Of a stretch of 64,000 bases of DNA, positions 35,830-47,200 are shown piece by piece. The notes below the pieces were generated by a model. The model saw nothing but the letters and a program-made list of their open reading frames with translations. It had not been told where the DNA came from and ran no database searches. The stretch's first letter is position 1. Each line of letters starts with the position of its first letter. The position numbers were made by a program, and so were the translations under genes. The stretch comes from Brachypodium distachyon (lineage: Eukaryota > Streptophyta > Magnoliopsida > Poales > Poaceae), in NCBI RefSeq assembly GCF_000005505.3, contig NC_016131.3:43919355-43983354 (forward strand), written 5' to 3'.

Positions 35830-37745
35830 CTAGTTAAGTGTCCGTATGTTGCAACGGAGATATAAAATCGTATCGCTTAATAAGAAGAATGAGCAACATG
35901 AAAAGATTAATGTAGACATTATTTATTAGATAACAAGTCATTACTCTTACACAATCAAATTCCTTGTGTCAATGTAGGAGAATTTTTTTTAATACAATCG
36001 AAATGAGCAATTTAACCAAAAACATGAATACGACAAGGTTGGACTACCGTGGTGGCGGTGCACTGGCAAAATGACGTCCCGTTCACCTACTAAAACATCT
36101 GACCTAAGCTTCCACCCTTGGCTTGACAACCTCAGAGATAACTATCTTGTGCCGCCGTAGCGAATGGCTTCACAATCTGGGAAATTCAGGGGTGAAAATG
36201 AAAAAAGGACGACGTTGCGTGGGTGGGGGTGGGCAGCGGACAACGTACGACGGCGTACAGACTCTAAATTAAAGTATGGTAAGACCATGAATAGATATGC
36301 ATATGTCAAGCGAGGAACGACTTACAGTTACCAAGCGCCCATCAGACTGCAAACTTCCCGATCACCCCAATGCTTCTGGGAGGTAGCATCGTCATAGATT
36401 CCGATGTTTTCAGGCAACACGTCATCCATTGACTTATTAACATACACTTTCACTTCTTATAGGAGCAAGCAAGTGCAGATAGTGGAATGTACAATACGCC
36501 AGTATGCGTAGCACAAAAAAAAAAGACAAGCCCAACATTTGGCTTAATTAATTAGAGTGATATATAGAAAATGATGTCATATACAAATTCTAGATATCTC
36601 ACCGTCATTCTCCATCTAATTGGTACACAATTTTTTTTTTTTGCAAAGCCAGAAGAAGCTAATTCTCTCAGTTGAAGCTACTGCAATCACAATACAAGAA
36701 AACTGCAAGTCTTGATCCAGAGAAAAAAAAAATCATATCCACTGGAATCTGGTCCAGAAGAAAAAAAAAAGAAAACGACATCTTCAGTTCTTGATCAAGA
36801 GAAAAATTGCATTTCAGTCAATCAGAGATTTGCACGCCCGACATCCAAGAAGAAAATAGATAGGGTAGAATATAGGATGCATAGTTCATCCTATACATGA
36901 ACTGGATGTATCGTTCAAATCCAGATCTTGAACATGGTAAGAACAAAAGGAAAATCAAAATGCTATTTATTTGTAGAAAGAGAAGAATAGTTTGTAGCTC
37001 TTTTTTACTGGAAGTATGACGCAGGCATTTTTTGTAACAAAGCACAAAGCTGTCTGGTTTATTCTTGGTGGTAACATGTAAAAATCAAAAAGCTATTTAT
37101 AGCCACCAACACTCTACTCTGGCCCATCTTTTTTGAGTCTACACATCTCAACACAAAAACCACAAGGATGGCTTGTAGTGCCCTAAAAAAATAACAGAAA
37201 AAAAGTCTTGCACTGCTTTAACTGAACCGAGAATGAATTGAACCATAATGCTCCGAAATAACGCACATTTATCTTAATTTTAGTTTCAACAATTCAATTT
37301 GCCAAACCCACCTTCTGAGGGATGCCACAAACTCCCGCCTTGTCATATGCTTCATCTCCTCCGGCTCCTTCTCAGAGTTATCTACCTGAAAAATATAAAT
37401 AAACATATATGGACTTTAAGTACAACTTCAGTAAGCTACAATATGTGGTTATCATTCACCAGTGACCAATGGCAATAAGATATTGTTAAGTTAAAAATGT
37501 TTCTTTTAGAAACAATGGACAACCTAGATCTGGAAGAGTATATACATGCTTACTGGAAAATTTGTCTTCGTGATCGGGCCTCAGTACTTGAGAGCAGCCA
37601 AATCATAAGCACCTATACATGCATATCATATCAATGTTAATTACAAGATGAAAACAATAATTAGAGAACAATGACTCCCGTCTAAATAAACAAAGAATTT
37701 TCATTAATTATTTGGGTCGGAATATTGCTTACCTAGATGAACTGC
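35830..37745 (-). mobile_element. Helitron D (3' end clear, 5' end not located) carrying AP2-gene exons
   Basis: On the minus strand the 3' terminus reads TCTCCGTTGCAACATACGGACACTTAACTAG|T, with the CCGTTGCAAC...ACGG hairpin just before CTAG. Upstream, on the same strand, lie exons of an AINTEGUMENTA-like gene at 37312-37741 and more intron-like DNA. No matching TC 5' end could be fixed between 37.8 and 39 kb, so the right boundary given here is only the last captured piece. The minus-strand short frame near 36320-36410 may be a further degraded exon. Confidence 0.55.
37312..37741 (-). pseudogene. Captured AINTEGUMENTA-like/PLETHORA (AP2) gene fragment with 9-bp micro-exon
   Basis: Three exons on the minus strand have correct GT-AG borders and compatible phases. 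The 9-base exon 37733-37741 is TTCATCTAG. Exon 37554-37612 reads AYDLAALKY-stop-GPITKTNFP after (V)HLG. Exon 37312-37385 reads VDNSEKEPEEMKHMTRREF, then VASLRR. The set VYLG / AYDLAALKYWGP...NFP / EEMKHMTRQEFVASLRR is the first AP2 repeat and linker of euANT (AIL/PLT) transcription factors, which are known to have a 9-bp micro-exon here. Differences are a TGG-to-TGA stop at the Trp of KYWGP and loss of the residues normally between two AYD motifs. Both DNA-binding repeats cannot be complete, so it cannot encode a working factor. Confidence 0.82.
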
Positions 37746-38139
37746 ATAGAGTAAATCAACACCAACCAACCGATCCGGAAATACAATAAGCAAGTAAGCA
37801 ACATTGAGGTGAAAAGATCAATATATAGCAAACGGACGGGGCTTGTCTGCTCCTCTGTGTCTTACAGGATAAAGACATAGACAAATGCTTGGCTATAGCA
37901 GGATAGAAGATGAGGGATGACACGATTACTACCTTCTAATGAGATTTCTGGAAAGCTGAAGGTTGGATCTCAAACATGTTTGTGCACGAAACCTCATAAT
38001 ACTCAATTCCCTGAACTTAACGCTGCTTCATAATTGCTAATACAGGGCATGGTGCTGGAATCTGCAATTTAACGCTTAAAGGTAATTAGAACGTTCAGTT
38101 CAGCAATACCATGAGCATGCAAGGCTACTACCTCAATAA

Positions 38140-38330
38140 TGTTTTTTCTACTACTGTTGTTCCTAGTATGTCCTTTGGTTATGCTGGTGACCTATGTGGT
38201 AGTAGATTCTGTTTAAATTGCTGCAAAAACCGTCCGTGTAAACACTATATATGGTTTCGATAAGAAAACTGGATGAAACCCTTTGATAAAAAAAGGTTAT
38301 TTCAGGACGGAGGGAGCATAAAAAAAGATC
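38140..38330 (+). mobile_element. 5'-truncated LINE copy (3' tail only)
   Basis: TTTTTTCTACTACTGTTGTTCC, TGTCCTTTGGTTATGCTGGTG, CCGTCCGTGTAAACACTATA and TATGGTTTCGATAAGAAAACTGG match the 3' end of the LINE at 35600-35790 almost base for base. It starts abruptly about 190 bases from the end, as expected for 5' truncation in target-primed reverse transcription, and is followed by an AT-rich simple repeat. Confidence 0.8.
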
Positions 38331-38337
38331 TTTATAA

Positions 38338-38338
38338 C

Positions 38339-38371
<33 letters not shown>

Positions 38372-38390
38372 TATTATTATTATTATTTAC
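38338..38390. repeat. Palindromic (AAT)n-(ATT)n microsatellite
   Basis: A run of about 11 AAT-type units is followed directly by about 6 ATT units, giving a perfect inverted repeat. It sits at the tail of the truncated LINE and probably grew from its 3' tail. Confidence 0.85.
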
Positions 38391-38509
38391 TTTTAAATTT
38401 GGATAGTTTTCGCAACAATTATATCTATTTGCACAAATATCTCGAGGGTTTTCAATCGCTAATACTCCTACATAAAGCCCGATAAGAAAATTCGCAATAA
38501 AAGAATCGG

Positions 38510-38722
38510 TACTCTCTCCGATACATAATAAGTGTCTCATATTTATTACTCCCTCCGTCCCATATCAAGTGAAACTTTTGATTACATGTATCTAGACGCC
38601 TTTTAATCATAGATACATTCATATTTGTGCAAATTTGAGTCACTTGATATGGAACGGAGGAAGTACAAAGTTAGCACAAAGTTATACTAAACACATACAC
38701 TTATTATGGATCGGAGAGAGTA
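38510..38722. mobile_element. MITE split by a nested MITE (inner 38547-38665)
   Basis: The outer ends are TA-CTCTCTCCGATACATAATAAG and CTTATTATGGATCGGAGAGAG-TA. The inner element is TA-CTCCCTCCGTCCCATATCAAG to CTTGATATGGAACGGAGGAAG-TA, with its own TA duplication. The outer element has only about 94 bases of its own sequence. Confidence 0.85.
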
Positions 38723-38829
38723 GTTAGTAGTTTTTCTTATAGTTAGTAAAGAACAGTTAGATATTTATAACAAGAAAGAAAAAACGGAGATTCTAAGTGG
38801 GGCACGTGCCCCGTTGGTCTTCCAGTACG

Positions 38830-39440
38830 GCGCGTGTCCTGTCGTCTGATCTTTTTTCTTCCCCGCTCTCTGTCGATGCTCTTGGGATCGCCTCTGCCTC
38901 TCTCTCTCCGATCTTCTTTCCTCCCGATGGTATTCCATCTCTCTCTCTCCCTCTGCGCTTCTCCTCCCCAAATCCCGACCACCGCGGCGGTCCAAAATCA
39001 CGGCAACAGAGCAGACTGCGGCAGCAACGCGGAGTAGGGCACAGTGGGGGATAGGGAACAGGGCCAGAGGAGGCTGCGGCGGCAGTGCATGCGCGGCGGC
39101 GTCGAAGGGCGCGGCGGCGTCGAAGGGCGCGGGGCCGTAGCAGGGTGTGGCGGCGAAGAAGGGCGCGGGGCCGGAGCAGGGTGCGGCGGAGGCGAAGGGC
39201 GCGGGGCCGAAGCAGGGCGCAGCAGCGGTGAAGGGCGCGGGGGCGGTGCATGGCGCAGCGGCGCGGCCGGAGCAGGCCGCGGCGGCGGAAGGCACATGTG
39301 CATGCGCCGGCATGACTGGAAACGGGTACTGCCACCATACTTGCAGCACGTCGAGTCCGTCGTCAACGACATGGACCTCCCCTGCTGGACTTCCTGTGGA
39401 AAACGGACACCATCCTAGTGCACGCAAGGTGTTTGACATT
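38830..39440. repeat. GC-rich segment with 36-bp minisatellite
   Basis: From about 39090 to 39260 a unit of about 36 bases (GAAGGGCGCGGGGCCGNAGC, then AGGGYGYGGCGGMG) is repeated four to five times. Because 36 is a multiple of three, frames of up to 224 codons stay open on both strands. The minus-strand Pro/Ala/Cys repeats look like an artefact of this. A CT-rich stretch at 38850-38960 resembles a 5' UTR, but no gene follows. Confidence 0.6.
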
Positions 39441-39819
39441 TTGTCGCACCCATAAGAGCTTGCATATCATTGTAGGTTGAGATCTCTAGTTGGTTTTCGT
39501 AGTCTTCAGATTATGAGGCCTTTCAGATTATTTTATACATATAGATGTATACCATTGTTGCATGTTTATGAGTTTTGTGAGGTCATAATGTACTTGATCA
39601 GTTTGCCATCGTGGCAAAAGGTCATGACCGTCATGATTGTAGGAACTCCTGTAGTAGAAAATTCTTTTTTGTACTTCCAATTCATATCCGTGAATGTGTT
39701 TCTCGTGTTGAAAAAGTTATCTTCAAAAGTTATGTGTCGAAACAATTGCAAAAGAAGTTACCCCTAGTGATCGGATTATTTGATCTTAATTGACATGTTG
39801 TATACCGTTGCTCACTTGC

Positions 39820-40915
39820 CGTATTTTTTTAGCCTAATGTCCATTTTATTTTATCCTAATGTCATGTAATACTATCTAGTTGCCATGATGTTTGGTCCTA
39901 GTTGCCATGATGTCGTATCATAGTTGCCATGATGTTGTGTACTAACAACCATGCATGTCGTGTACAACCTACTTGTCGGGTTGTCTGGTCCTAGCTGTCA
40001 TGTTTTTTGATCATAATTGTCATGTCGTGCACTACTAAATATCATGTTGTGTATTGCCTAGTTTTCATGTTGTCGATCCTAATCTTGCATAGCTTATTTG
40101 ACCATATTTGTCACGTGTTTTGTCATTACTCAATTGCCACATTTTTACCCTAAGTGACCAATTTATTTGATCCTAGTTGTCATGTTGTCTGGTCATAATT
40201 GCCATGATGTTGGGTCATATTTGCCATGTCATGCACTATTAACTTGTGTATTGCCTAGCTGTCATATTGTAGATCCTAGTTGCCATATTGTCTGGGCATA
40301 ATTGCCATAATGTTGGGTTACAATTGCCATGGTTTTTTAGCCTACCCAACTTTGACCCTATTTGTCATGTGTTTTACCGTTGCTCAAATTGCCAAAATTT
40401 GTACCCTAAGTGACCAGCTTATTTTATACCAGTTGCTATGTTGTCTGATCTTAATTTACATGATGCTGAATCATACTTGCCATGCCGTGCACTAGTAACT
40501 TGTTTTGTACTACATTGTTGCGATGTTATCTAGTCATAATTGCCATGATGTTGGATCATAGTTATCATGCCAACTTGTCTTGTACTACCTAGTTGCCATG
40601 TTCTCTGGTCATAATTGCCATGTTGTTTGGTCATAACTACCATGATGTGGATCATAATTGTCATGGCTTTTTACATTTAGTGACCAGATTATTTGATCAT
40701 ATTTGTAATGTGTTTTACCATTGCTATATTGCCACATTTTTTACTCTTAGTGACCAGCTTATTTGATCCTAGTTGACATGTGTTTTATCATTGCTCAACA
40801 CATCTGTTATCCTAAGTGACCAGCTTACCTAATCCTATTTTGACATGCGTTTACCATTGCTCAATTGTCACATTTTTACTATTTGTGGCCACCTTATTTG
40901 ACCATAATTGTGTAG
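39820..40915 (+). repeat. Degenerate 22-bp tandem repeat array, about 1.1 kb
   Basis: Units of the form (C/A)TA(G/A)TTGCCATGATGTTGGGTC and CTAGTTGTCATGTTGTCTGGTC follow each other with a period of about 22 bases, some 45-50 copies. Two variants tend to alternate, giving a 44-bp superperiod. A longer block including TGCACTATTAACTTGTGTATTGCC also recurs. It is AT-rich with no long frame. It is not CRISPR: the units are contiguous and degenerate, without spacers. Confidence 0.85.
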
Positions 40916-41010
40916 ATCATCTTTAAGGGAGTGGTTTTTAACGAAGAAAGTGTGAGAAATGAATGTGATCCGATGCCTTTTTAGAGATGAGATGTGGACT
41001 GGTAGTAATG

Positions 41011-41138
41011 TACTCCCTCCTTCCAACAAAGGATGTCTCAACTTTGACTAAATTTGAATGCATCTATATACTAAGTCATGTTTAGATACATCCAAAATTT
41101 GACAAACTTGAGACATCTTTTGTTGGACGGAGAGAGTA
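41011..41138. mobile_element. Stowaway-like MITE, family B
   Basis: TA-CTCCCTCCTTCCAACAAAGGATGTC pairs with GACATCTTTTGTTGGACGGAGAGAG-TA. It is about 128 bp. Relatives are at 50225, 56017, 59561 and 60527. Confidence 0.88.
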
Positions 41139-42072
41139 ATGGATTTTTTTTCGCATCAGTGTAAATTTATGTCGAATATAAGTTTTTTTAGGGGGTGTTG
41201 AATATAAGTTGGACAGCTGGGTCCTAGGATGTTTTTCTAACGGGCTTACATGATATGCACACTGTGAGAATCGAACGATCGTAGGAAGAATCGACCGAGC
41301 TGCGTACTGCTGCCTGCTGGGCTGTTCGCCTGTGCGTATTGCTGGGCTTTTGCGCTACTGTCAGGTGCGAGCCGGGCTGCTGGGCACCTGCGCGTGCGAG
41401 AAATCCAGGCGCCCCTGCGCGTGCGAATAAAGCCGGCCACCTCGCGAGGGCGCCGTACGCATGCATACGTGGGGCACGCGGCTGTGTAGCACTGTCCAAG
41501 AAAAAAAACTAGTTTAGTAATCAGTAATCATTTTTGAATGTGAAAATAAATCTTCGTCTATTTTACTTTCTTCGAAATTTCTAATTGTTTGAATTGTGTA
41601 GTCTCCCATTATGGATATTGGTAACCGGCTTAAAGCAATTTGATAATAATTTATTCATCACGATCATAAGTAGATAGTTCATATTCTTTCGTCATTGATA
41701 AACAACTTGTCGGACATTACTCAACACAATTACCACAAAATATATAAACTTTGAAATCAACACTATAATTAAGCAATTATTTCCTTTTAACAACCTTTTC
41801 ACATCTCCAATCCACAATGGAGAGATCTATCAAACATACATGAACACAAACTTCACAAGCAAAACCAATTAAGCAATTGTGCCTCGAAAAGTCTTTCCCA
41901 CGACAACCTCCTCTCGATGAAGCAACGCACTGACCATCACCGGCCATGGGTAAATCATGAAGTTATGCAAAAAGAACGATTGATATGTATTGCTAATTGA
42001 TTTATTAATCCTCATAAATGTCGTTGAATTGCAAAAAGTATTTGAAGATCTGGATGTGCTTAATGTGGCTTA
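41139..42072. other. Intergenic sequence, no supported gene
   Basis: A 91-codon minus-strand frame at 41224-41499 is Ala/Arg-rich with no motif and no promoter. The remaining AT-rich sequence holds nothing recognisable. Confidence 0.35.
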
Positions 42073-42494
42073 TACTCCCTCCGTTCCTTTAAGATTGGCT
42101 CTTAGGTTTTTTAGTCTATTTCAGTTTAAGTGGCATTGAGAGTTTTTTAGTCAAACTGCCCCTCCGCACATGCAGCAACAGTTATTATTCCTGGAAACCA
42201 AAGCAACGGCCTCTTATCTCTCTTTCCAAGTGCCTCCTTCCTCTTCCTCTGCGGCTGGACCAGCTGAAAGCTACTTGGAGGAAGAGCCGGAGATAGGAGG
42301 CCAGGCGCGCTCGCGGTCGCGCGGGCGGGAAGTCCAGCTTCCGTACGTAATCTGCATGCAGCATGTCCCAAGCGACACCACTGGTGCATGCACTGTACTA
42401 ATTAATTGCAGCAAGGATCAAAACAATCCGGATTAGTTTCCTTGGTATGCGTTTTGATAGCTAAGATGCCAATCTTAAAGGAACGGAAGGAGTA
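42073..42494. mobile_element. Larger MITE (422 bp) with 27-bp terminal inverted repeats
   Basis: TA-CTCCCTCCGTTCCTTTAAG (ATTGGC) is matched by (GCCAAT) CTTAAAGGAACGGAAGGAG-TA. Its interior shows no gene. It lies about 1.8 kb upstream of the TMEM33 coding start, near the likely promoter. Confidence 0.85.
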
Positions 42495-42916
42495 TATCAA
42501 AAGAAAACTTTGGGCTAGGGACGTGATCCGCGGAGCTGGGCAGCGGCGGCGAGCAAACTTTAGGGTTAGGCGGAGAAGAAAGTGGGACGCTTAGATGGAG
42601 AGAGAGAGAGAGGTCGCTTTTGGTGACATTCGAGTGTAAATTCAGAACAAGAGGCAACTTGACACAACACGCAAGTGATACTAGCCGTCGGTAACATGAT
42701 CGGACGGACGGCGTGCAATCCAGAATCGCCGTGAGGCTTCAATTTTGTTCGGCCATAGAGATTGACGTCTTGTTGCTCTTGGACCTGACAAATTCTTCCG
42801 ATCATTTCTTCAAAATAAAAATGACTAGATATACAAAAAAACAAAAATAAATGGTACAGTAAATTCCTTTCGAAAATAGATATTCAAGGATAGATAGAAT
42901 TGGAAATTCGTATTCG

Positions 42917-43205
42917 GTGGGCTCGATTCACTGTTCGGATGTCGCTGACCTGCTGAAGTTAACCGCTAGAATTAGCACCGAATTCCGAATCGTTTTCCCG
43001 CATACTTGCCCGCCCGCCACGCCACGCGATTCCGACCCCATCCCGCACACCAGTAGCGGTTGGGGAATTTTCCGGAGGGGCGAGCGCGCAAGGGGGGGGC
43101 CTAGCGGTAGACGGCGAGCGGCGGTCGACAGCCGCAGGCGGCGCGTAGAGGTCGACGGCGGCAGGGCGGCGCGCGGAGGACGGCGGCCGCTGGCTGGCGT
43201 CGCAG
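42917..43205 (+). other. Probable 5' leader exon region of the TMEM33 gene
   Basis: GC-rich sequence ends in a consensus donor, CGCAG|GTAAGAGC, at 43205/43206. The next in-gene acceptor, TTGTTGAAG, lies two bases before the ATG at 44278. The transcription start was not located. The open frames across this stretch (up to 178 codons) have no family motif and run through the donor. Confidence 0.45.
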
Positions 43206-44277
43206 GTAAGAGCTACCTCCCGCTCGCCCTTCTCCAGACCCTCCGGCCGTTCTCCAGCCACCTTGCCCTCCCCCCATCCCCACCTCCCCCGCGTCTCCTC
43301 CCTCTCCGGTGCTGGTCGAGCTGGACCAAGCACCGCCTGCACCCATGGCGTGTGCTCCCAGTAGCCCCTTTCCCTTCCAAACCTCATGGAACATATACTA
43401 ATTGGAGCAGAAACCCTAGATTTACTGCAAGTTCTTTCATCCACGAACTTTAGAGCTAATCTCTGTTTTTGTAACTAGCTCGTTCTTCAAGCTGTCCAGT
43501 ACAAAACCGCTGCCGCTGAATGTTTTCCAATTTGATTCCATCCAGCTATATAATTAGCTCTGCATACCTTAAAAAAAAAAGGAGCTCTGCATAGGTTCTC
43601 ATGTGTGACTGTACATACCTGCTACACATTGTTAACCCTATTTATTCATTTTCAGTTATCTGAAAGATGCCCCACTCTGGGTGTGATCCATTCGATGGTG
43701 GTTTATGCTGTTCATTTTGTGAAAACAAACATTATAGCAAGAGAGTAGATTTCTGTTTTTGCTCTCTTAGTGCCCGTTTGATTGATTCTGATGTCTGCCC
43801 ATCGACCATGTAGCTTCTGCCAGTGGGCTAGAACATTGTATATACGATTATGGAAAATGGAATGGGAATGAATGGAGTAAAATATTGTAATATGAAATAT
43901 TGAGCAGGGTCAATTGATTGAGGTTTTATAGTAGTGTTTTAGTATTTATTTGAGGACTACGTGCATTGCATAAATCAGTGCATCACCCTTTTTCTTTAAG
44001 AAACTTTGGATAAACCTTACTGTACCATTTTCTGTATATCTAGTTTGTTTCAATCTAGTCAAGTCACTGATATTGATGCTCTTTTTCACAAACTTCCTTC
44101 CTTTTTAATCATGTTATTGATGTTAAATCTGTAATGTTGATTGGCTTAATATATAGTTTCTGCCTCCTTTTCATGCTCCATTTTATTTGGATATGCATAA
44201 TGTGGTTCTGTGAGGCTTTAGGTTTGTTTCTTTTGCCGAGTTTGGTTTCATAAGATCCTGATTTTCTTGTTGAAGGA

Positions 44278-47200
44278 ATGTCCTCAGTCAGCACTTCTCA
44301 GCCCCCAGCGCCGTCAGAGGCAGAATCTACAACAGCTAATGGTATTGCAACACCTCATGATCCAGGTGATAATAAGCATATTGATTTGTCTCTCTACAGT
44401 GAATACCTTATTTGTATTTTGTAGCCTTTCTCATGTGCCAATTTGATCTTCATGAATTTGTAGGGTCTGATTCTGCTGGACCGGCAAGAAGTAGACTTTC
44501 ATTGCAGTTGGATCAGCGGTCTTTACATTTTTCTGTTAATGCTTGGGTAAATGTCGTAAATGGACATGCATTTTTTGTCAGCAGTTACTGTATCACATGG
44601 AACTTTGTATAGTTGAAACCAATCCTTTCTGAAGATTAGTCTTGTCTCAGTTGGTGCATGACTTTGGAGTGCAAGATCCATCTCAATTTGCTACTGCCGC
44701 AGATAACTATGTTTAGGCTTAGTTGAATGGAGTGTCAAACAACAGCTAAACTGTGGAAGTGATATCAGTCAGACCAACTGCTAGTCCAAGGATATTTTAA
44801 TTTAGCCTACCCTGCAAGCTGGCATTCATCAGAATACCTTCATCTGAACCCCTCTTTTGCCTAATGGAGTTTACCTTCAAAATTCCTCATAAGTAAATGG
44901 ATGGGCAGGATTCATTGATCATATTATTATTATTACAACAGTAAGCAATCAGTGAGGCAGTTTTTTCCTCTGTTGATAACTGCAAATAGTTTAGCTAGTA
45001 AATAGTTGCATTATCTTTTTCATACGCATTTTTTTTTTGCCAACAGGTTCTTATTGTTGCGTTGATTGGCATCCTTCCATTGGCAACCCGACAACTGCAA
45101 TACAAGGGATATCATTTGTCACTTCTTGGCACAACCTGTACCACAGGATATTCTTTATTTGCTCTTTATGGGGTGAGTCGGTAACATGAAACTGAGAACT
45201 GTAATTGCTATTTTATCCTTCCCATTTTGGACATCTTGCAGAAATTAATTACCATTTCCCTTACCTGTCAGCTACCCAGAGCAGGAAACACGCAGGCTGT
45301 TCAGGTCAGGCGTCACCATGTAACTTCATCGAAGGATTTTATACCATTCATGTACTGCCTTATGTTTGTTACGTCTAAACTACACTTTAAGCGTAAGCAA
45401 ATGAAATATTTATCTGCATTTATTTATCTTCTGCATCAAATTTTCATATCACTGCCCATATATCTTGGTTTCTTTATGCATGATGAGATGCTCTTTTCTG
45501 CAGTTGTTTTGGTACCGGTAATATGTTGGGCACTCGGACATGTGGCAAGATTTCTACGATGCCATTTCAGTAATTCTTCTCTGTACAGGTAAATAAAATT
45601 GTCAGATTTGTAGCAACAAAATGTATTGCGCCTATGCATATACAATTCATGCTGTTCATATAAGTTGTTGTCTTGGCTTCTTTTGTTTTTACTTCATCTA
45701 TCTGGGCTTGCACCCCTGTAAATCTATCATAATGGTGCTCTCCATAGTCTTTTCATGCCATGACGAACAATACAGTTGAGATAACCCTATTCCATGCATT
45801 ATAAAACACAAAACAAAAATGATTGTGAGATTTTTCGGTCCAGTCTCCCTCATAAACTGGATCAGTTATTTTTTTTGCTTAATGAACAGCCATAGCTCTG
45901 GTGGGTTACCTGAAAATGGAAACAGAAATGAGTTATTGAGTTATTCGTATGGAATTTGCATGGTAACACGCTGATAAAAACACAGATGAATCATTTCCGT
46001 GAACTGAATGATGCTAGCAGCTTGCAATACTTCTTTTGTTGAACATGGTGGTAAATGGATTATTAACAATTGTGTTGTTAATTTTTAGGGCATACCTGGA
46101 GCCACTTTGCACATGGGTTGAGACAAACACAAATGCAGTCAACTTTCTGTGTGCTAATGCAGAGATTTTGTTGGGCTTTCTTTTGATCTTATCTCTGTTC
46201 TCGTCAGTAGACCCTGGCCTTGTCGATTTCTCATTTCCCCTCGTCCACCTAACTTCAAATTCTTACTGTTCTTTAACTTGTGCAGGAAAAAACGTAATGC
46301 TATGCAAACATTCATGTACTGGCAGGTTAGTTTCTAGTAAACATTGATTTTCTTCTCCGAGTGATCTACCTCTTGTTTACTATTAACTGAAATGTAAACT
46401 TTCTCATGTATTATACTGTGTGGTGTAAAACTATCATCACAATAATAGGAGTGGCCCATCCTCTTCATGGCTGACCCTGATTGACATATAAGTTTTGACC
46501 ATAACAAGTGCTCACTGAATTTGACAACAAATTAGAAATGTATGACATAACACTTAGTTTTTGTAGTGCATTCCTATAGACCTGCATAACACCAATATTG
46601 GTAATACCGTATACATGGTAGCTTGGTATGGTACTGCCATACTGACCTGGACCGCAAGAGGGGCAGTGGCACCATGGCGGCAGATGTGCCTCAGGGACAG
46701 GGAGGACCCAAGGAAGGAGATTGCGGATTAGATTTGTTTATTTCTCGTTGGTTATTCCTTATGGCCAAGTCCTTCTATATAGGAGTCCCGCAAAAAATAT
46801 ATTAAATAGGAAGCGGCTGATTACACGAATTCCCAACAACAGGAAACTATTCGATCAATGGGGCCATTCCATTTTTCTTTACGAAATGCAGGAAATCCTG
46901 TCCATTTGAGGTTCTTGAAAAAGAGAAGGAAACTATTCGGTCAATTGTTAATTGAGAGGAAATAACTAAAATAGGATAAGGTATTTCCCTAGCTCTACTT
47001 GGTGCCTAAGGCATGTCTCTTTTCCCATGCTCCTGGAGCCATGGCTTGGTGCAGCCCATGTAGGGTACATGTATGACAAATATAATCCAGTGTTGGTGTG
47101 ATGCGCACACCAATTTATGGATTGATGGCTTTCAGTAATCTCAAGAGACCACCAAAGCAAATGCTCCAGTAGCTGAACCAAGCCACCAACTAACTAAACA

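Noticed and set aside
38765..39455. Frames of 224, 181 and 124 codons (Pro/Ala/Cys or Gly/Glu-rich)
   Set aside because: They come from a 36-bp GC-rich minisatellite that stays open in every frame. There is no motif or promoter.
39820..40915. CRISPR-like array
   Set aside because: Repeats are contiguous and degenerate without spacers, and the genome is eukaryotic.
42917..43453. A 178-codon plus frame and a 161-codon minus frame
   Set aside because: They cross the splice donor at 43206 and match no family. The plus sequence is better explained as the 5' leader of the TMEM33 gene.
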